From the NCBI GenBank assembly GCA_023333565.1, contig JAJKFH010000205.1:1178001-1242000 (forward strand): a stretch of DNA of 64,000 nucleotides, in the 5' to 3' direction. The translations under genes were made by a program, and so were the position numbers. Below, one piece after another: positions 24,211 through 34,669 of this stretch. Each line of letters starts with the position of its first letter. Position 1 is the stretch's first letter. The notes below the pieces were generated by a model. That model did no database searches. It saw nothing but the letters and a program-made list of their open reading frames with translations, and had not been told where the DNA came from. The DNA is from Puffinus mauretanicus (lineage: Eukaryota > Chordata > Aves > Procellariiformes > Procellariidae).

Positions 24211-24336
24211 CAGGGCACTCATACATCACCCGGGCGAACCCTGTCCATGATGTATTGGCGCAATACATCAGAGTGCACTCCCGCTATAAGGATCTATGGG
24301 CATCATACATCATCAAGGTGAGGCTGAGTGGTGATA
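24211..24336. promoter_or_regulatory. Phased ATACATCA octamers with a perfect inverted repeat
   Basis: ATACATCA occurs at 24221-24228, 24263-24270 and 24305-24312, exactly 42 bp apart each time, all on the plus strand. The middle copy forms the right arm of a perfect inverted repeat: TGATGTATTG (24248-24257), GCG spacer, CAATACATCA (24261-24270). The two later octamers share an extended spaced pattern, GATnTATnGGCnnnATACATCA, and the GAT-TAT part recurs once more at about 24334-24339. The intervening bases are otherwise mostly different, so this is not a plain tandem duplication. TGATGTAT resembles composite PBX/HOX-type sites. The function is unknown; a multi-site regulatory element is my inference. 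Confidence 0.35.
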
Positions 24337-24339
24337 TAT

Positions 24340-27145
24340 GGCTCAGAAGATGGTACCATGCAGCAGTGGAGTAGGCCAGGACCAAGAGGATAAAGGTTGG
24401 CATCGCTGTTATCTGATTTCCCAGTGTTATAATGCTGGCACTGAATCAGCCTTCCTGAACCGGCGTCTAACTTTAGACCCTTATTTATTTATCCCAAGGC
24501 ATCGTATCACTGAAATCGCCTCTCCTCGGATGCATCATTCTCACAAAGGTCCCAGGGGACAGCTGGTACACAATTAGCGGGAGTATATTCTCAGCTTGAT
24601 GTGAAGGGTTTTAGCCCATTAACACTAATGGCAGCTGCAGCACCAAAGCTCCGTATATCACAGGAGACACGTACACATGTACATGCTAAGCTTTGCATGC
24701 ATCCCACCCGCCCAAGAGACACCTGCAGATTATTGGGAATAGAACATTTGCAATGCTCAGAAAATCCACTGAAGCAAACAGTAACTTCATTGGTTTTAAA
24801 TATTCACCCTCTCAAAAAAAAAAACAACCCAAAATCAAAACATAAACCTGTCCAGTACATGGAGGCATGTTCTCTGATGAAAGTGGCAGCCTAGAAGTGT
24901 GGATCATGACACTGTCGTGAAGAAAAGCCGCCCATCCCCTTTGCCAGGCCATAAGACATGAGCTCTGTAGGGAGCCTCCCTGCAAAGCACCGGTGCTGTA
25001 GGACTCGGGGGAATGCTCAGCACAGAGAAACAGGCTAATGTCCCTTTCGACAACTGAGGGAGAAAGGAGGCAAAGAGAAGTATTTGCTGCCTGAGAGTCT
25101 TTTCCTTCATCCCTCCCTTTTGCAAATAACAAAGTAAAATGAAAGTATTTAGCAATATAAGGCTCAGCGGAGACTCCTGGGGATATTTGCTCAGGAGGAG
25201 AATGGCAGAGAATATCCCTAAATGAGCACAAAGGCCAGTTCCTAGGATGCACGCCAAGCATCACCGGAGCCTGCGCCTGGGCACTCTGATCCAGCGTTTG
25301 GGACAGCTTGTCCTGGGGAGCAAAGGTGGCTAAAACCAATCTCTGTGCTCCTTATTGGGATCTCCCGTAAAGCAGACTTATTACTCCTGTGAAAGAAATA
25401 ACAGGTATCATAAAATACATATATCCCGGCCAACACCTCTGCCCAGCCCAGCCAGCCCCGAGGGGCAGCGAGGAGGACTCCGGGCCAAGTCACGGTGTGT
25501 CCTTCTACCCCTCCAGCTCCCCAGGGCAGGATCTGACCCACAGCACAACCAACCACCGCCTCTCGAGACCATCACAAGGAGACCATCCTCCTTACGGCAC
25601 GCAGGGAGGAGGCCGGCACTGCCAGTGCTGCCACAATTTGGGGAAAAGCCAGCCAGCCCTGCCCTGTGCACCCAACTGCCCTGGTCGGTGGCATGTGAAC
25701 CCAAGCTCTTTATTAAGAGACCAAGTCTGGCTGTCCTTAAAAATATAAGCACAGCAATTTCCCTCCAGATGTATCCCCAAACCAAGCAACCAAGATGATA
25801 GTTTTCTTAATTTAAAAAAAAAAAAAAAATCCTAAGGCATTGACTGGAATAATTTCTCAGACTCTCAATCTAGTCTTTGAAAACAACCTGGAAATGACAT
25901 TCTCATTAATTACACATCATGTACCTGGAAAATGACAGTGCTGCCGAGCTGACAGTGACAAGAAAACAGAAAACAGCTTGGGCAAGTGGATACGAAGCAC
26001 ACTGTCATGAAAAAATACTCGTCTTCGTACAGGCGAGGATGGCCAGAGCCCAGCAAGGAGCAGGAGCAGCGCTGATCCTAACAGACCATTTCTGCGCTGG
26101 AGCCACAGCCAGCTATGGGTGAAGGCACCCTCCCGTCACACCTGGCCGACACACAGAGGGAACTTCTAGCAATATTTCCCCTTGTAAAGCCAAGACAAGC
26201 TCAGCCTGGACAACTCATTTATCTTTGCTTACTCTTTGAGCTGCTATCGGTACAGCGTGATTGATTACTGGAGCTGGGAGGCTTCCCCGTCACGACACAG
26301 ACTAAGAGCAAAGTCAGAGGTCTTCCCCCTGCTGACTCCTGTGCAAGTCAATAGGAGGTAGATGTAAACTATAAGCAAAACAAGTGGGAAAAATGTTTGG
26401 TGCGTGCTTCCACAGTGACAGAAGTCTTCGCAAATTCATGTAATGGAGAACATGAAGAGCAGCAAATCCTCTTTAAAACGGTAAAGAAACTGGCTGGGGT
26501 GAGTGGCGGAGGGGGAAAAACAGCCTGGTAGTTTACATGCTAATGTAGGACTTGGAAAACCTGGGTTTGCTGGTCTGCAATGAACCCATAAACTTCTACA
26601 CACCACCGGTGAAACTGGAGAACTGCACTTACCCCAAAACCCAGGAACCGCTTATAAGAGCTTTAGGAGTCAGGTTAAATCTCATTGAAACTGGGAAACG
26701 TGCTCACTTCATTGCAACTAACTGTGAAGGGCAGGAAAACTCACCGTCACCTGAAACAACAGCGGGTGTGAACCAGCTTGGAATATGAGCTACCCAGTGG
26801 ATGGAGCTGGCGAGGTGCCGCTCAAGCACCGGCTACATCTGCACGTCTGCGCGCAAAGAGGAGGAACGAGAAAGGGCACCTGCGAGCAGGTAGCCAGCGA
26901 GTGGCTAACAAAGCTGGTTGCACAACTGCCAAGCCTGGAGTTCGTGCTGTGCCGGCTGGAAGAGTCAGTAAATAACAAGCAACGAACTTGTTTCTGGTTG
27001 TTCAGCCCTTGTGTACAAGCAAACAAGACCCTCATGCGTCCTTTAGTAACAACAATAAAAGTTGCATTTAAAAACAAAAGCAACTTGAGAACAGTTTCTC
27101 CTGTTTCCTGGAATAATTTATAAACTATTTCTTTTTTTCAGGTTG
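24340..27145. other. Noncoding stretch with a GC-richer patch
   Basis: 25430-25700 is GC-richer, with overlapping frames of 104-147 codons in several frames, a sign of stop-poor composition rather than coding. A minus-strand frame of 175 codons (24812-25339) shows no domain I recognise. A11 at 24814-24824 and A16 at 25814-25829 are simple runs. Confidence 0.6.
25814..25829. repeat. Poly(A) run
   Basis: Sixteen consecutive A residues. No processed-pseudogene body is recognisable upstream, so this is probably a simple homopolymer rather than a retroposon tail. Confidence 0.85.
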
Positions 27146-27147
27146 GC

Positions 27148-27165
27148 TTTTTTTTTTTTTTTTTT
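27148..27165. repeat. Poly(T) run
   Basis: Eighteen consecutive T residues next to a T-rich segment (27128-27140). I do not recognise a retroposed body on either side. Confidence 0.85.
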
Positions 27166-27229
27166 GCTTTTAGAACAGCTCAGGGCCATACCTTACTTAA
27201 ACCAGATCCGTCTTTACCTGAAAACACGA

Positions 27230-27435
27230 CCCATCGGCAACCTTTGGCTTGCGGAGCCCTGAAAGCATCGTCCTCGCAGGGAGGGCAGAGCCGCTGCTGC
27301 TGCTGTGCGTTGCAAAGGCCACGATCGGGAGCAAGGGCGCTGACGGGGTCGGGCACTCACAAAAACACAGGAACGCAGCACGGCTGGGACGTGCGCGGGT
27401 GCAGCAGGCTGGTGCAGAAGCCGACACAAGTAGCT
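27230..27435. other. CpG-containing GC-rich patch
   Basis: This 200-bp patch has many CpG dinucleotides (for example TGCGCGGGTGC and GACGGGGTCGGGC) and a short (CTG)-like run near 27293-27303, in otherwise AT-leaning surroundings. It could be a small CpG islet. I see no TATA box, exon or splice evidence to support a promoter. Confidence 0.35.
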
Positions 27436-27439
27436 GGCT

Positions 27440-28940
27440 GCACTTGGTGGCTCTGCTGGTTTTTCTTGGCAGAGATCTGTTGACTTCTGGAATAAGAGGG
27501 AATAACCTGGTTTCGTTCAGGAGTTGTTTGGTTTAAGAACGTGCACCTCCGCAGGTCGGAGCTGTGCAGACGGACTGTTTTTGTGAGAGATTGAGCGAAA
27601 ACAGAGTAAAGTTTCAGAAAGAAAGTTTATTTTAAAGTATTTCCTACCGTCTGGTCAGATTATACCTTTAAAAGTTCAATTATCTTCTGATAAACTTACC
27701 AGTCAAATTAGGAAACTAAATACAATTATTAAAGCATAAGAGAACAATTTCGGATTTGCTTCAAGTGCCAATCCAAATTTAACAAGCCCGCAGATCCTGA
27801 CAAATAATTCCAGAAAGATCCTTCAGCTTCATTTCAAACTAGAAGAACAGATGAATGCCTGGGATATGATTTACATTTATTCTCATGTTTTTAATCAAAA
27901 CTTACACAGTCCTTTTAGCTGGCCAAAACCAGAACTAGGATTTTATAAAAATGTATTCAATTTCTCCACGGATCTGGGGGATTTGAGCAGCTCTGAGCTA
28001 TTGAAGTGCTGCACAAACCCTACCTCCAGCGCACAACACAAACTCTGAAAACCTGGGAAAAAATTCCATGTACCCCAGCATTTTGCAGAGCGATCTTTTA
28101 TCCAGATGCTCTCCCAGGAGCTAGATTAATCTCCTCAAGAGAAAAAAAAAAAAAATTTAAAAGAAAACTTCCCCTAAACTCTTGGCCAAGAGTTCAGAGT
28201 CCTGTGAATTTACACAGCAACCTGCAGTGCTGGCACTCCCTCCGCGGATCCACACCCTGCCATGCGCCCAACGCGTGTCACGTATCGTATAGCGACTCTT
28301 AAACGATCACCAGCGTCATGGATTTCCAACAGTAACAACATATTCACCAGAAGGGACTCAAAACTAAAATTATCAAGAGTGAAAACATCACTCTTGCAAC
28401 AACGCCACTGGTGAAACTTTATGTCAGAGGTGTTTCTCACCTTATAGGTTCTTACATTTTACCTGTTCCTATATGTGACGTGGGCTCTGGGACAGCACGT
28501 GTCTGTGGCGTTAATTAGGAGCAGAGCAATTGCTGACCACCGGTCAAGAGACACTAATATCTTATACAGGAGTTGGTTCACAAGCTCGGTTTATGGATCA
28601 TTAATGCCATTATGTTTAAAGGGCAAAGCCCAGAAGGTGTGAGCGTAGCACCCTGGGCCTTGACAGCACTAATGGGGTATACCCAAAAGAGCAGAGCGGG
28701 CCATACGGTTTTAAGCTGCCTGCACTTATAAATTCTTGAGTCCCATATTTCCCATATTCCAAGGAAAGGAAAAACCTTTAAACCTGACAAGTCCTCCCCA
28801 GCAAGTTACAGAAAAAAAGAGATTTGGAGGAGAATGTGAACTCCAGTTCCTGATGGAAAAACACGCTCCTCTTGCAGCGATTTTTGTTGTTGTATTTTTG
28901 TATGGGGGTTAAAAAAGGTTTGATTTTGCAGTTTAGCATG
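27440..28940. other. Noncoding stretch, no gene recognised
   Basis: 27640-27840 is AT-rich with TTCAATTATC and ACAATTATTAAAG words. A14 lies at 28142-28155. Open frames are below 100 codons and unremarkable. Confidence 0.6.
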
Positions 28941-28949
28941 TTGAGGCCT

Positions 28950-29130
28950 CTCAGTGCTCGCTGTCGGAGGGTGCCGATTACCCAGCTTCATTCATCAAAG
29001 TGTCACTTTTCTGACAGCCATTAATAAATATACTGCCAGAGCCCCTCACACCTGGCAGCCATGGCACACTGCAACACGCCGCTAACCTAATTTGCTAATT
29101 GCTGCTTTCCCCATTAATTTTAGTCCTGTC
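28950..29130. promoter_or_regulatory. Candidate enhancer-like noncoding element
   Basis: A dense set of transcription-factor-like words lies in a complex sequence: TCATCAAAGTGTCAC (TCF/LEF- and T-box-like), TCTGACAGCCATTAATAAATATAC (MEIS-like TGACAG plus homeodomain TTAAT), CCTCACACCTGGCAGCC (T-box-like TCACACCT, E-box-like) and CTAATTTGCTAATTGC...CCATTAATTTTAG. No long open frame crosses the core. This texture is typical of developmental enhancers, but conservation and activity are not shown here. Confidence 0.3.
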
Positions 29131-29430
29131 TTGTTTGGTGTTGACATGGAGGGAAAAAGAAATAAGAGTGGGAAAAAAGCAGGCAAGAAAGAAAGTTATT
29201 TGATGATTTCTGTTTATTTGTTCCTTTATTCCTCACCCCTCATCACCATTTGCTTGGGGTTATCAACTTCTGTTAACCTCCTGTTTACTTTTGCCCTTTC
29301 TGCCAGAGGACTGTGGGCGATCCTAATTTTGGTGCTGCTGTGTGAAGGGTTAATAATCCACACACAGTGTTTTTATCCTAACATAAGCCCAGACTTTTGT
29401 GCCCCCGGTTCTGCCAGATGACCACCTCCT

Positions 29431-29459
29431 CCCCGACCCCCCGAAGCCACCCCCACCCC
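29431..29459 (-). other. Canonical G-quadruplex motif on minus strand
   Basis: The plus strand reads C4-GA-C6-GAAGCCA-C5-A-C4, giving four G-tracts of at least four with loops of 2, 7 and 1 on the minus strand. This fits the G3+N1-7 rule. Folding is a prediction from the pattern only. Confidence 0.7.
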
Positions 29460-29464
29460 GTCCC

Positions 29465-32030
29465 ACCGAGGCCAGGGGTGCTCTCCCTCCCCAGCCTTGG
29501 GTCTCAGCTTTGCCAGCGCTTTACACCTGCCAAAATCCCCGTTCTGTTAATTCAATTCCTGGCCACTCTCGAACAGAGATCACTCAGTTCCATTAATCAT
29601 GTGATTTTCTGATAAATATCCTCTTTAAGGCCCAAGCACGGACCAAGTCCTTTGTGACTAAGCTGGACTGAAACGCAGGTCTCCAGCCGAGGTCAATTAA
29701 GACGAGGAGTACCAGACCCATCAAACCTTCAGGCAATGATGAATTGTTGTTGCAGCGCTAGTAAAAGTCTCCCTGCAGGACACTCACCAAGCTGTTGTAC
29801 TTGGACCACACATTGGGGTCCATATGCTCCAAAGCTTTTCTTTGCCTGATTAGATCTAGCAACGACTTTCTTCACCCACCGCTCCAGCTGTGGAGGCTCT
29901 GCTCCTCTTTTCAAGAACAGGGCACTAATGCCCAGGAGCACTGAGGCTCTTTGGACTCCAGGTAGATGCTTGGCCACAAACGTCTGGCTAAGGAAGCAGA
30001 AGCACCTGGGTTCTGCAAAGGTTTCCAGATCAATTATCCTTTTCTCTAATTAATGCAAGAAATGGGCACATCCATCCCAAAAGAAAGACCTGTGTGCATC
30101 CTCCTGTCCCCTCAGCCTGCCAGCTTGGATCCTTCTTTCAAAGCCGCCTTTTAAATACCAGCTGCTAGTGCAAGATTCCCGGCCCCTTCGGGTAACCAGA
30201 ACCTCCCACTGCCAAGGCACTCAGACCCCAACACAAGGCTTGTGATGGGAGAAAAGGTCCTCTCTTGGTCCAAGAGCCTTGCCTTTGAGCAGACAGCCAG
30301 GACAGCTTCCGCTGTCAGCCTCTGCCGAATGCAAGAATTTCTGATTTTTCATTAAGACCTGGAAGACAAGAACGTGGATGCCAAAGGCAGCCAAATTCTA
30401 CCTTTACTAGGGACTTGCAGTCTGTCATCCACACACTGAATATCCCAGTCTCAGGAATAATTCAAACATCGGGGACACATTTTAGAAGCGGTTGCAATGA
30501 GTTGCTACTAGATATTAGCAAGAAAAAATTTGCTGTTTCTGAGTGGAGTTTAATGCAAAACAAATGTTTTTCCTTAAAAGAAGCAGAGGGTATAAATAGA
30601 TTAAAATTGGATCATGTCACCAGAAGGGTCAAAATCAGGAATAATCTAGGTTTTTTTAGAGCGTTGAGTACATAGGAAAACTACTTCTTTGAATCAGCAT
30701 TTGTATGACTGCTGCTAGGGGACCAGCTCAGGTCTGGAAGCAGGATTCAACCTGCTAATTCAGGACATTGGACATCGGTTTTTCCACCTTTGAAACACGC
30801 GTGCGTGTCCGTTTAGCTATTCTGACAGTTAAAATTGTACTGATACTTAGTTTTGCAATGGCACGGCGTTCCTCCCGGCTGGTAGAAGTGTAACCCACAG
30901 CTCTCCTTAACCCACTGGTGGGAACTTTTTGTATTTCACCTTTACCCAGACAAGTTGGGCCGGTTCGTATTCACCTTGAAAGGTCCACCGCAGCGTTGGA
31001 CTGCTGCTCCATAGGGCCCCAGCTCCCAAGGAGCTGAACAAGACCTGCCACAGGCAGGGCCTTCAACTTCCAAGGGCCTTAGAAGTAAAATATACTATCC
31101 TGTTCCAAGTGAAGTTACAAGGGCCCAGTAAAGAGTAACAGCATTTCAGCTTTTAGCCAAAAGCTTCAATTCATGGTCCTTTAAAGTTAAATTTACTGCC
31201 TCCATTTAGCAATGTCCCTGTAAAAATCCCTCCTGGCACAGAAAAACCTGTGTGCAGTTCAGCAGTGCTATGGCACAGAGTATTTCATCCGAGGGATCTG
31301 GCTGTGCATCTATCTGCCTTTATTTAGGTCTTTGTGTCTTTTTACTCCCTTCGGTGCTCAACAGCTCCAAGCAATAAGGCAGCACAGGTTATCACGCTCC
31401 CCGCTCCTCAAGCCCAGCATCCTCTGCTGCTCGCTGAAGAGCCGATCACAAGGAGGAAAACCACCAACACATCATTTACCCCTGTGACAGGGAAGGATAC
31501 GGCTTTATACAACTCCGCTGGCTCTTTCTCCCAGTGCAGGCAGATCAAGAAAAACTAGACAGGGCAGAGCACGAATAAAATGATCAATGCTCTACCCACT
31601 AGTATGATAACTCCTATTTTTCAGAAGTCAAGGTTACCGCAGGGCTTTAACCGCTCTGCAGTATCACCCCTGCCCTTTAAAGATCCAATTCATTTTCTTG
31701 CACAAGCCTCGACGTGCCCTCACCCATGGCCACGGAGTTTGCTATACGTGTTTTCTGCGTACAGGCAGGCAGGACGCTGAAGCCGAGAAGCCTTTCCCAG
31801 GGAAAGTTTTGTCAGAGCGGGTACATTTGCTGTAAAAAGTTTTGTTTGAGAGCGTTTTCTGACAAAAGAGAAAATAAAGGAAAACATTTTGTTGAAAAAT
31901 ACCAGGTCGGTTGGAGAGGAAGCCCTTTCATCTTCCATTCTCTGGGTTGGTTTTATTACGCTGCGAAGCCATTTTACTGAATTAGTATCGTAATCATGGC
32001 AATATAATGGGGGTATCGAACACTGCAGCA
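29465..32030. other. Noncoding stretch, no gene recognised
   Basis: Open frames are at most 103 codons and unremarkable. No clear repeat is visible. 31560-31690 has a loose resemblance to the 'GCTCTACCCACTAG' end of MIR-like repeats, too weak to call. Confidence 0.6.
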
Positions 32031-32033
32031 TGA

Positions 32034-32116
32034 GCCAGATCCCTCAGCTGGTACAAACCAGCATGGCTCCATTAACTTCAGAGGAGCCAATTTATATCAG
32101 CTGAGGATCTGCCCTT
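32034..32116. repeat. Hairpin-forming ancient interspersed repeat
   Basis: GCCAGATCCCTCAGCTGGTACAAACCAGCATGGCTCC (in pieces, 32034-32070) and GGAGCCAATTTATATCAGCTGAGGATCTGCCC (32083-32114) are imperfect inverted repeats around an ATTAACTTCAGA centre. The pattern matches the dispersed sauropsid motif 'CCAGATCCTCAGCTGGTGTAAATCAGCATAGCTCCATTGACTTCAATGG' with its mirror half, which I recognise from bird and turtle sequence. I do not assign a family name. It could be a relic of a palindromic non-autonomous element. Confidence 0.7.
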
Positions 32117-32119
32117 TAG

Positions 32120-33995
32120 TTTTTACTGCAGGAAAGCCAGACTACAAATGGAAGAAACCTATATTAAAAACAAATATCTTCAATCACAGCAGCAGGAATG
32201 CAAAAAATATTGGCTGAGTCAACTTTTACAGCAATGTTTTCTTTCTCTCCTGAGTGCTCAATTTTGAACACTCCCCTATAAAATTTTCCAAGCCTGGAGC
32301 AACTTTCCTCCTTCCTCCGGTTAAAACCCACCTCACCTGATGGAGGCAACAGGGCTCTGGAGACGCTCTACTTCTTTGCCCACCTCGGGGAGCTGGCAGC
32401 ATCCCTGCGTTGAGACAGCTCAAGCCTGCAGCCAGCCAACGGGGCAGTTGTGACAATGGAGATCAGGCCACAAACATCTGCTCTTCCTGGGAAGCGTGAC
32501 CCTTCCCACGAGGAGAAGGCTGCTCCACCAGCCCCCTTTGGAAGACCACCAGGTCCCCTGAATAGAAGTGCACTGAAGAGTTCAGGGCCCCTCAGCAGCC
32601 TTGCAGTAAGTGCCTTTTGTTCAAAGCCCAGAGCTGTTAATTAAAGACTGGTGATTAATGATTAAACTCCACGTGGTTCCTATCTCAGGCTTACAAAGTC
32701 CTGGGGATGCTGACTTTGCTGAAGGCTTCAGTGCGAGGTTCTGGGACGTGAGTAGCTATTTATAGAGAAGTCCATCAGAGCTCTGAAAGGAAGTGCTCCT
32801 TCCACATAATTAAGAGGAAAAAAATACCATTTCCAAAAAGTATAAAGGTCAAATATTCAGATTAGGTAAACAAGCTCTCTGCCTGTATAAGCTGCAGCCA
32901 GAAATGAGAGACTATTTCTGTGTGTGCTTTCCCTAACTGGGTGCGGCGTTCAGCTTTTGGGCTCAGGTTTCTATGGCAAATATTCTCTCTTAGGGAGTTC
33001 AGAATTCATTGTCCATAAAGCTGGCGGATCTTCACGCCATACTGCGTTCATGAATAACGAACACAAAGGGCTTCCACATGCAAGGTCTGACTAACTGATC
33101 AGGGCAGTGTTTTCTCAGTGCCACGGGCTGCTTTTAAAGGGCTCTCCAGTTGCATTTGCTGTGCGGTTCACACTTAGGTATACATCTTACCAGTTCAGAA
33201 AAGCTGTGCCGCCTGGAGAAGCGTTTTAAGAATAACACAGAGGGACCCTTTGGTAGTACACGGCTGGTTTAAACAGCTCTTCAGTCCCTGAAGCTGGTGC
33301 AAGGTCCTTGGCTTTCCTGAATGCTGTAAAATTCATGCTGCTCTACAAGTTTCTTAGATATCCTGAAACAGTTTAAAACAAAGCGAGGGCTGTCCAGGCA
33401 TGTTGCAGAATTGGTCCACTCTGTAGTCAGCTGGATGCATCAATCCTTCCTGAATTACAGTCTGAAAGCTTCGGTGTAAGATCTGGACCTCCCAGCTTCA
33501 AACTCTCGTATCAGACAATGCCAGAAAAGTAACATATGGCTTCTGCCATCCGCTGCGAGTAAAACACGTCAGGGCAGCACACAGCCACGTTCAGACCTGG
33601 CCCAGCCACTCAGCAGAAGGGAAGGCAGGCTGCAGACTGAGCCTGCCTGAGCAACACAGGCTAGTAAAATCAAAATCAGTTCGATCTTTTTTGAGATCTG
33701 CACTGCTATGGCTGAATGTTCTTTGAAGTTTTGAAAACTGTTTGAAGTTTTAATTATTTTAAGACTTTGGAAATATAAATATTTTGCTCAGGTCCCCAGA
33801 TTTGGACATTGCTGACCAATTACAGACCAGGCGCCTTTCCTGATTATAAACTCTCTCTCTGACCACATTCAATTAGAGAAGGTTGATTTATGCTCTGAAT
33901 GTTAGGGGATAGCCTCTCTTCTTATAAAAATGTATATACACACATTTTGACAGCTCCTCATTTCCTTCAGTCCAGCATCTCATTTACTGCAGTCC
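32120..33995. other. Noncoding stretch, no gene recognised
   Basis: Open frames are at most 76 codons. There is no recognisable repeat, RNA or splice framework. 33660-33800 is AT-rich. Confidence 0.65.
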
Positions 33996-33998
33996 ACA

Positions 33999-34655
33999 AA
34001 ATCATAGAAACAATGGGTGGAAGGGCCCTTTGGAGTTCTCAGATCCTACTGAGAGGGACTATCGCCAGCACCAGGCCAGGTCAGCCATGGCTGTGGTTCC
34101 ACAAACACTCTTTGTCCTGTGCTATATCCATACAGGCAGTTATTTCTTAATCAAAGCAGTCATGTTACTCAAGCACGATTTGCCCTTCATAAACTCATGC
34201 TGATTTTTCTGATTGCCATCTTGTTCTTTCAAGCCCATGTTTGAAAATGGGTTGCAAGAAGACATGCTCCATGACCTGTAGACTGACTGACTGGGCTAAC
34301 TGTTGCCTGGGTCCTGCTTATTGCCTTTCTAGCAGACTGGCGTAATATCAGCCTTTTTACAGTCATCAGGGACTTCCCCCAGATCACTGTGATGTTTCAT
34401 AGACAGCAGCCTCACAATCACATTGGCTGACTTTTTCATCACTTTCGGGTGAATTCCATCTGACCCCATAAATTCAAATACACCCAACTTCTCTGAGAAG
34501 TCCCTAAATAGTTGTTCCTCCACTGCTAGCTGCCCCTTTCCATCCCATGTTGATTTTGACAGAACATCATGTACCTTTTCTTTGGTTTCACAACACTGCT
34601 GTAATACATACTCTTGCTGAAACACTGTATTTTTAAAATTTAAGTTAAAACAAAT
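33999..34655 (-). mobile_element. Old CR1 LINE copy with decayed reverse-transcriptase segment
   Basis: Reading the minus strand, 34520-34330 encodes a peptide with MGSDGIHPKVMKK, ANVIVRLLS and LGEVPDDCKKADITPV. These line up with the start of the CR1 ORF2 reverse-transcriptase domain ('GPDGIHPRVLRELADVI..PLSI..GEVPDDWK.ANVTP'). After a stop and frame slippage it continues with a 'QDPGN' remnant and then EFMKGKSCLSNMTA near 34195-34155, matching 'GF.KGKSCLTNLIAF'. Most of the RT catalytic core, including the YADD-like region, is missing. The sequence then jumps to a CR1-like 3' terminus at 33999-34045 (complement of AATCATAGAA...TGGAAGGGCCC). The copy is inactive: stops, frameshifts and a large internal deletion. 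The 110-codon frame at 34329-34661 is this remnant, not a host gene. Confidence 0.88.
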
Positions 34656-34669
34656 GAACATCCCCTTAG

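Noticed and set aside
24812..25339. 175-codon minus-strand frame
   Set aside because: No domain, overlapping frames in other phases, and it ends in an A-run-derived Phe stretch. Treated as a chance frame.
25355..25798. Overlapping frames of 104-147 codons on both strands
   Set aside because: Several phases are open at once in GC-richer DNA, the usual sign of composition rather than coding.
34329..34661. 110-codon minus-strand frame as a host gene
   Set aside because: Its peptide aligns with the CR1 reverse-transcriptase entry motifs and it runs into stops and frame slips, so it is part of a dead LINE copy.
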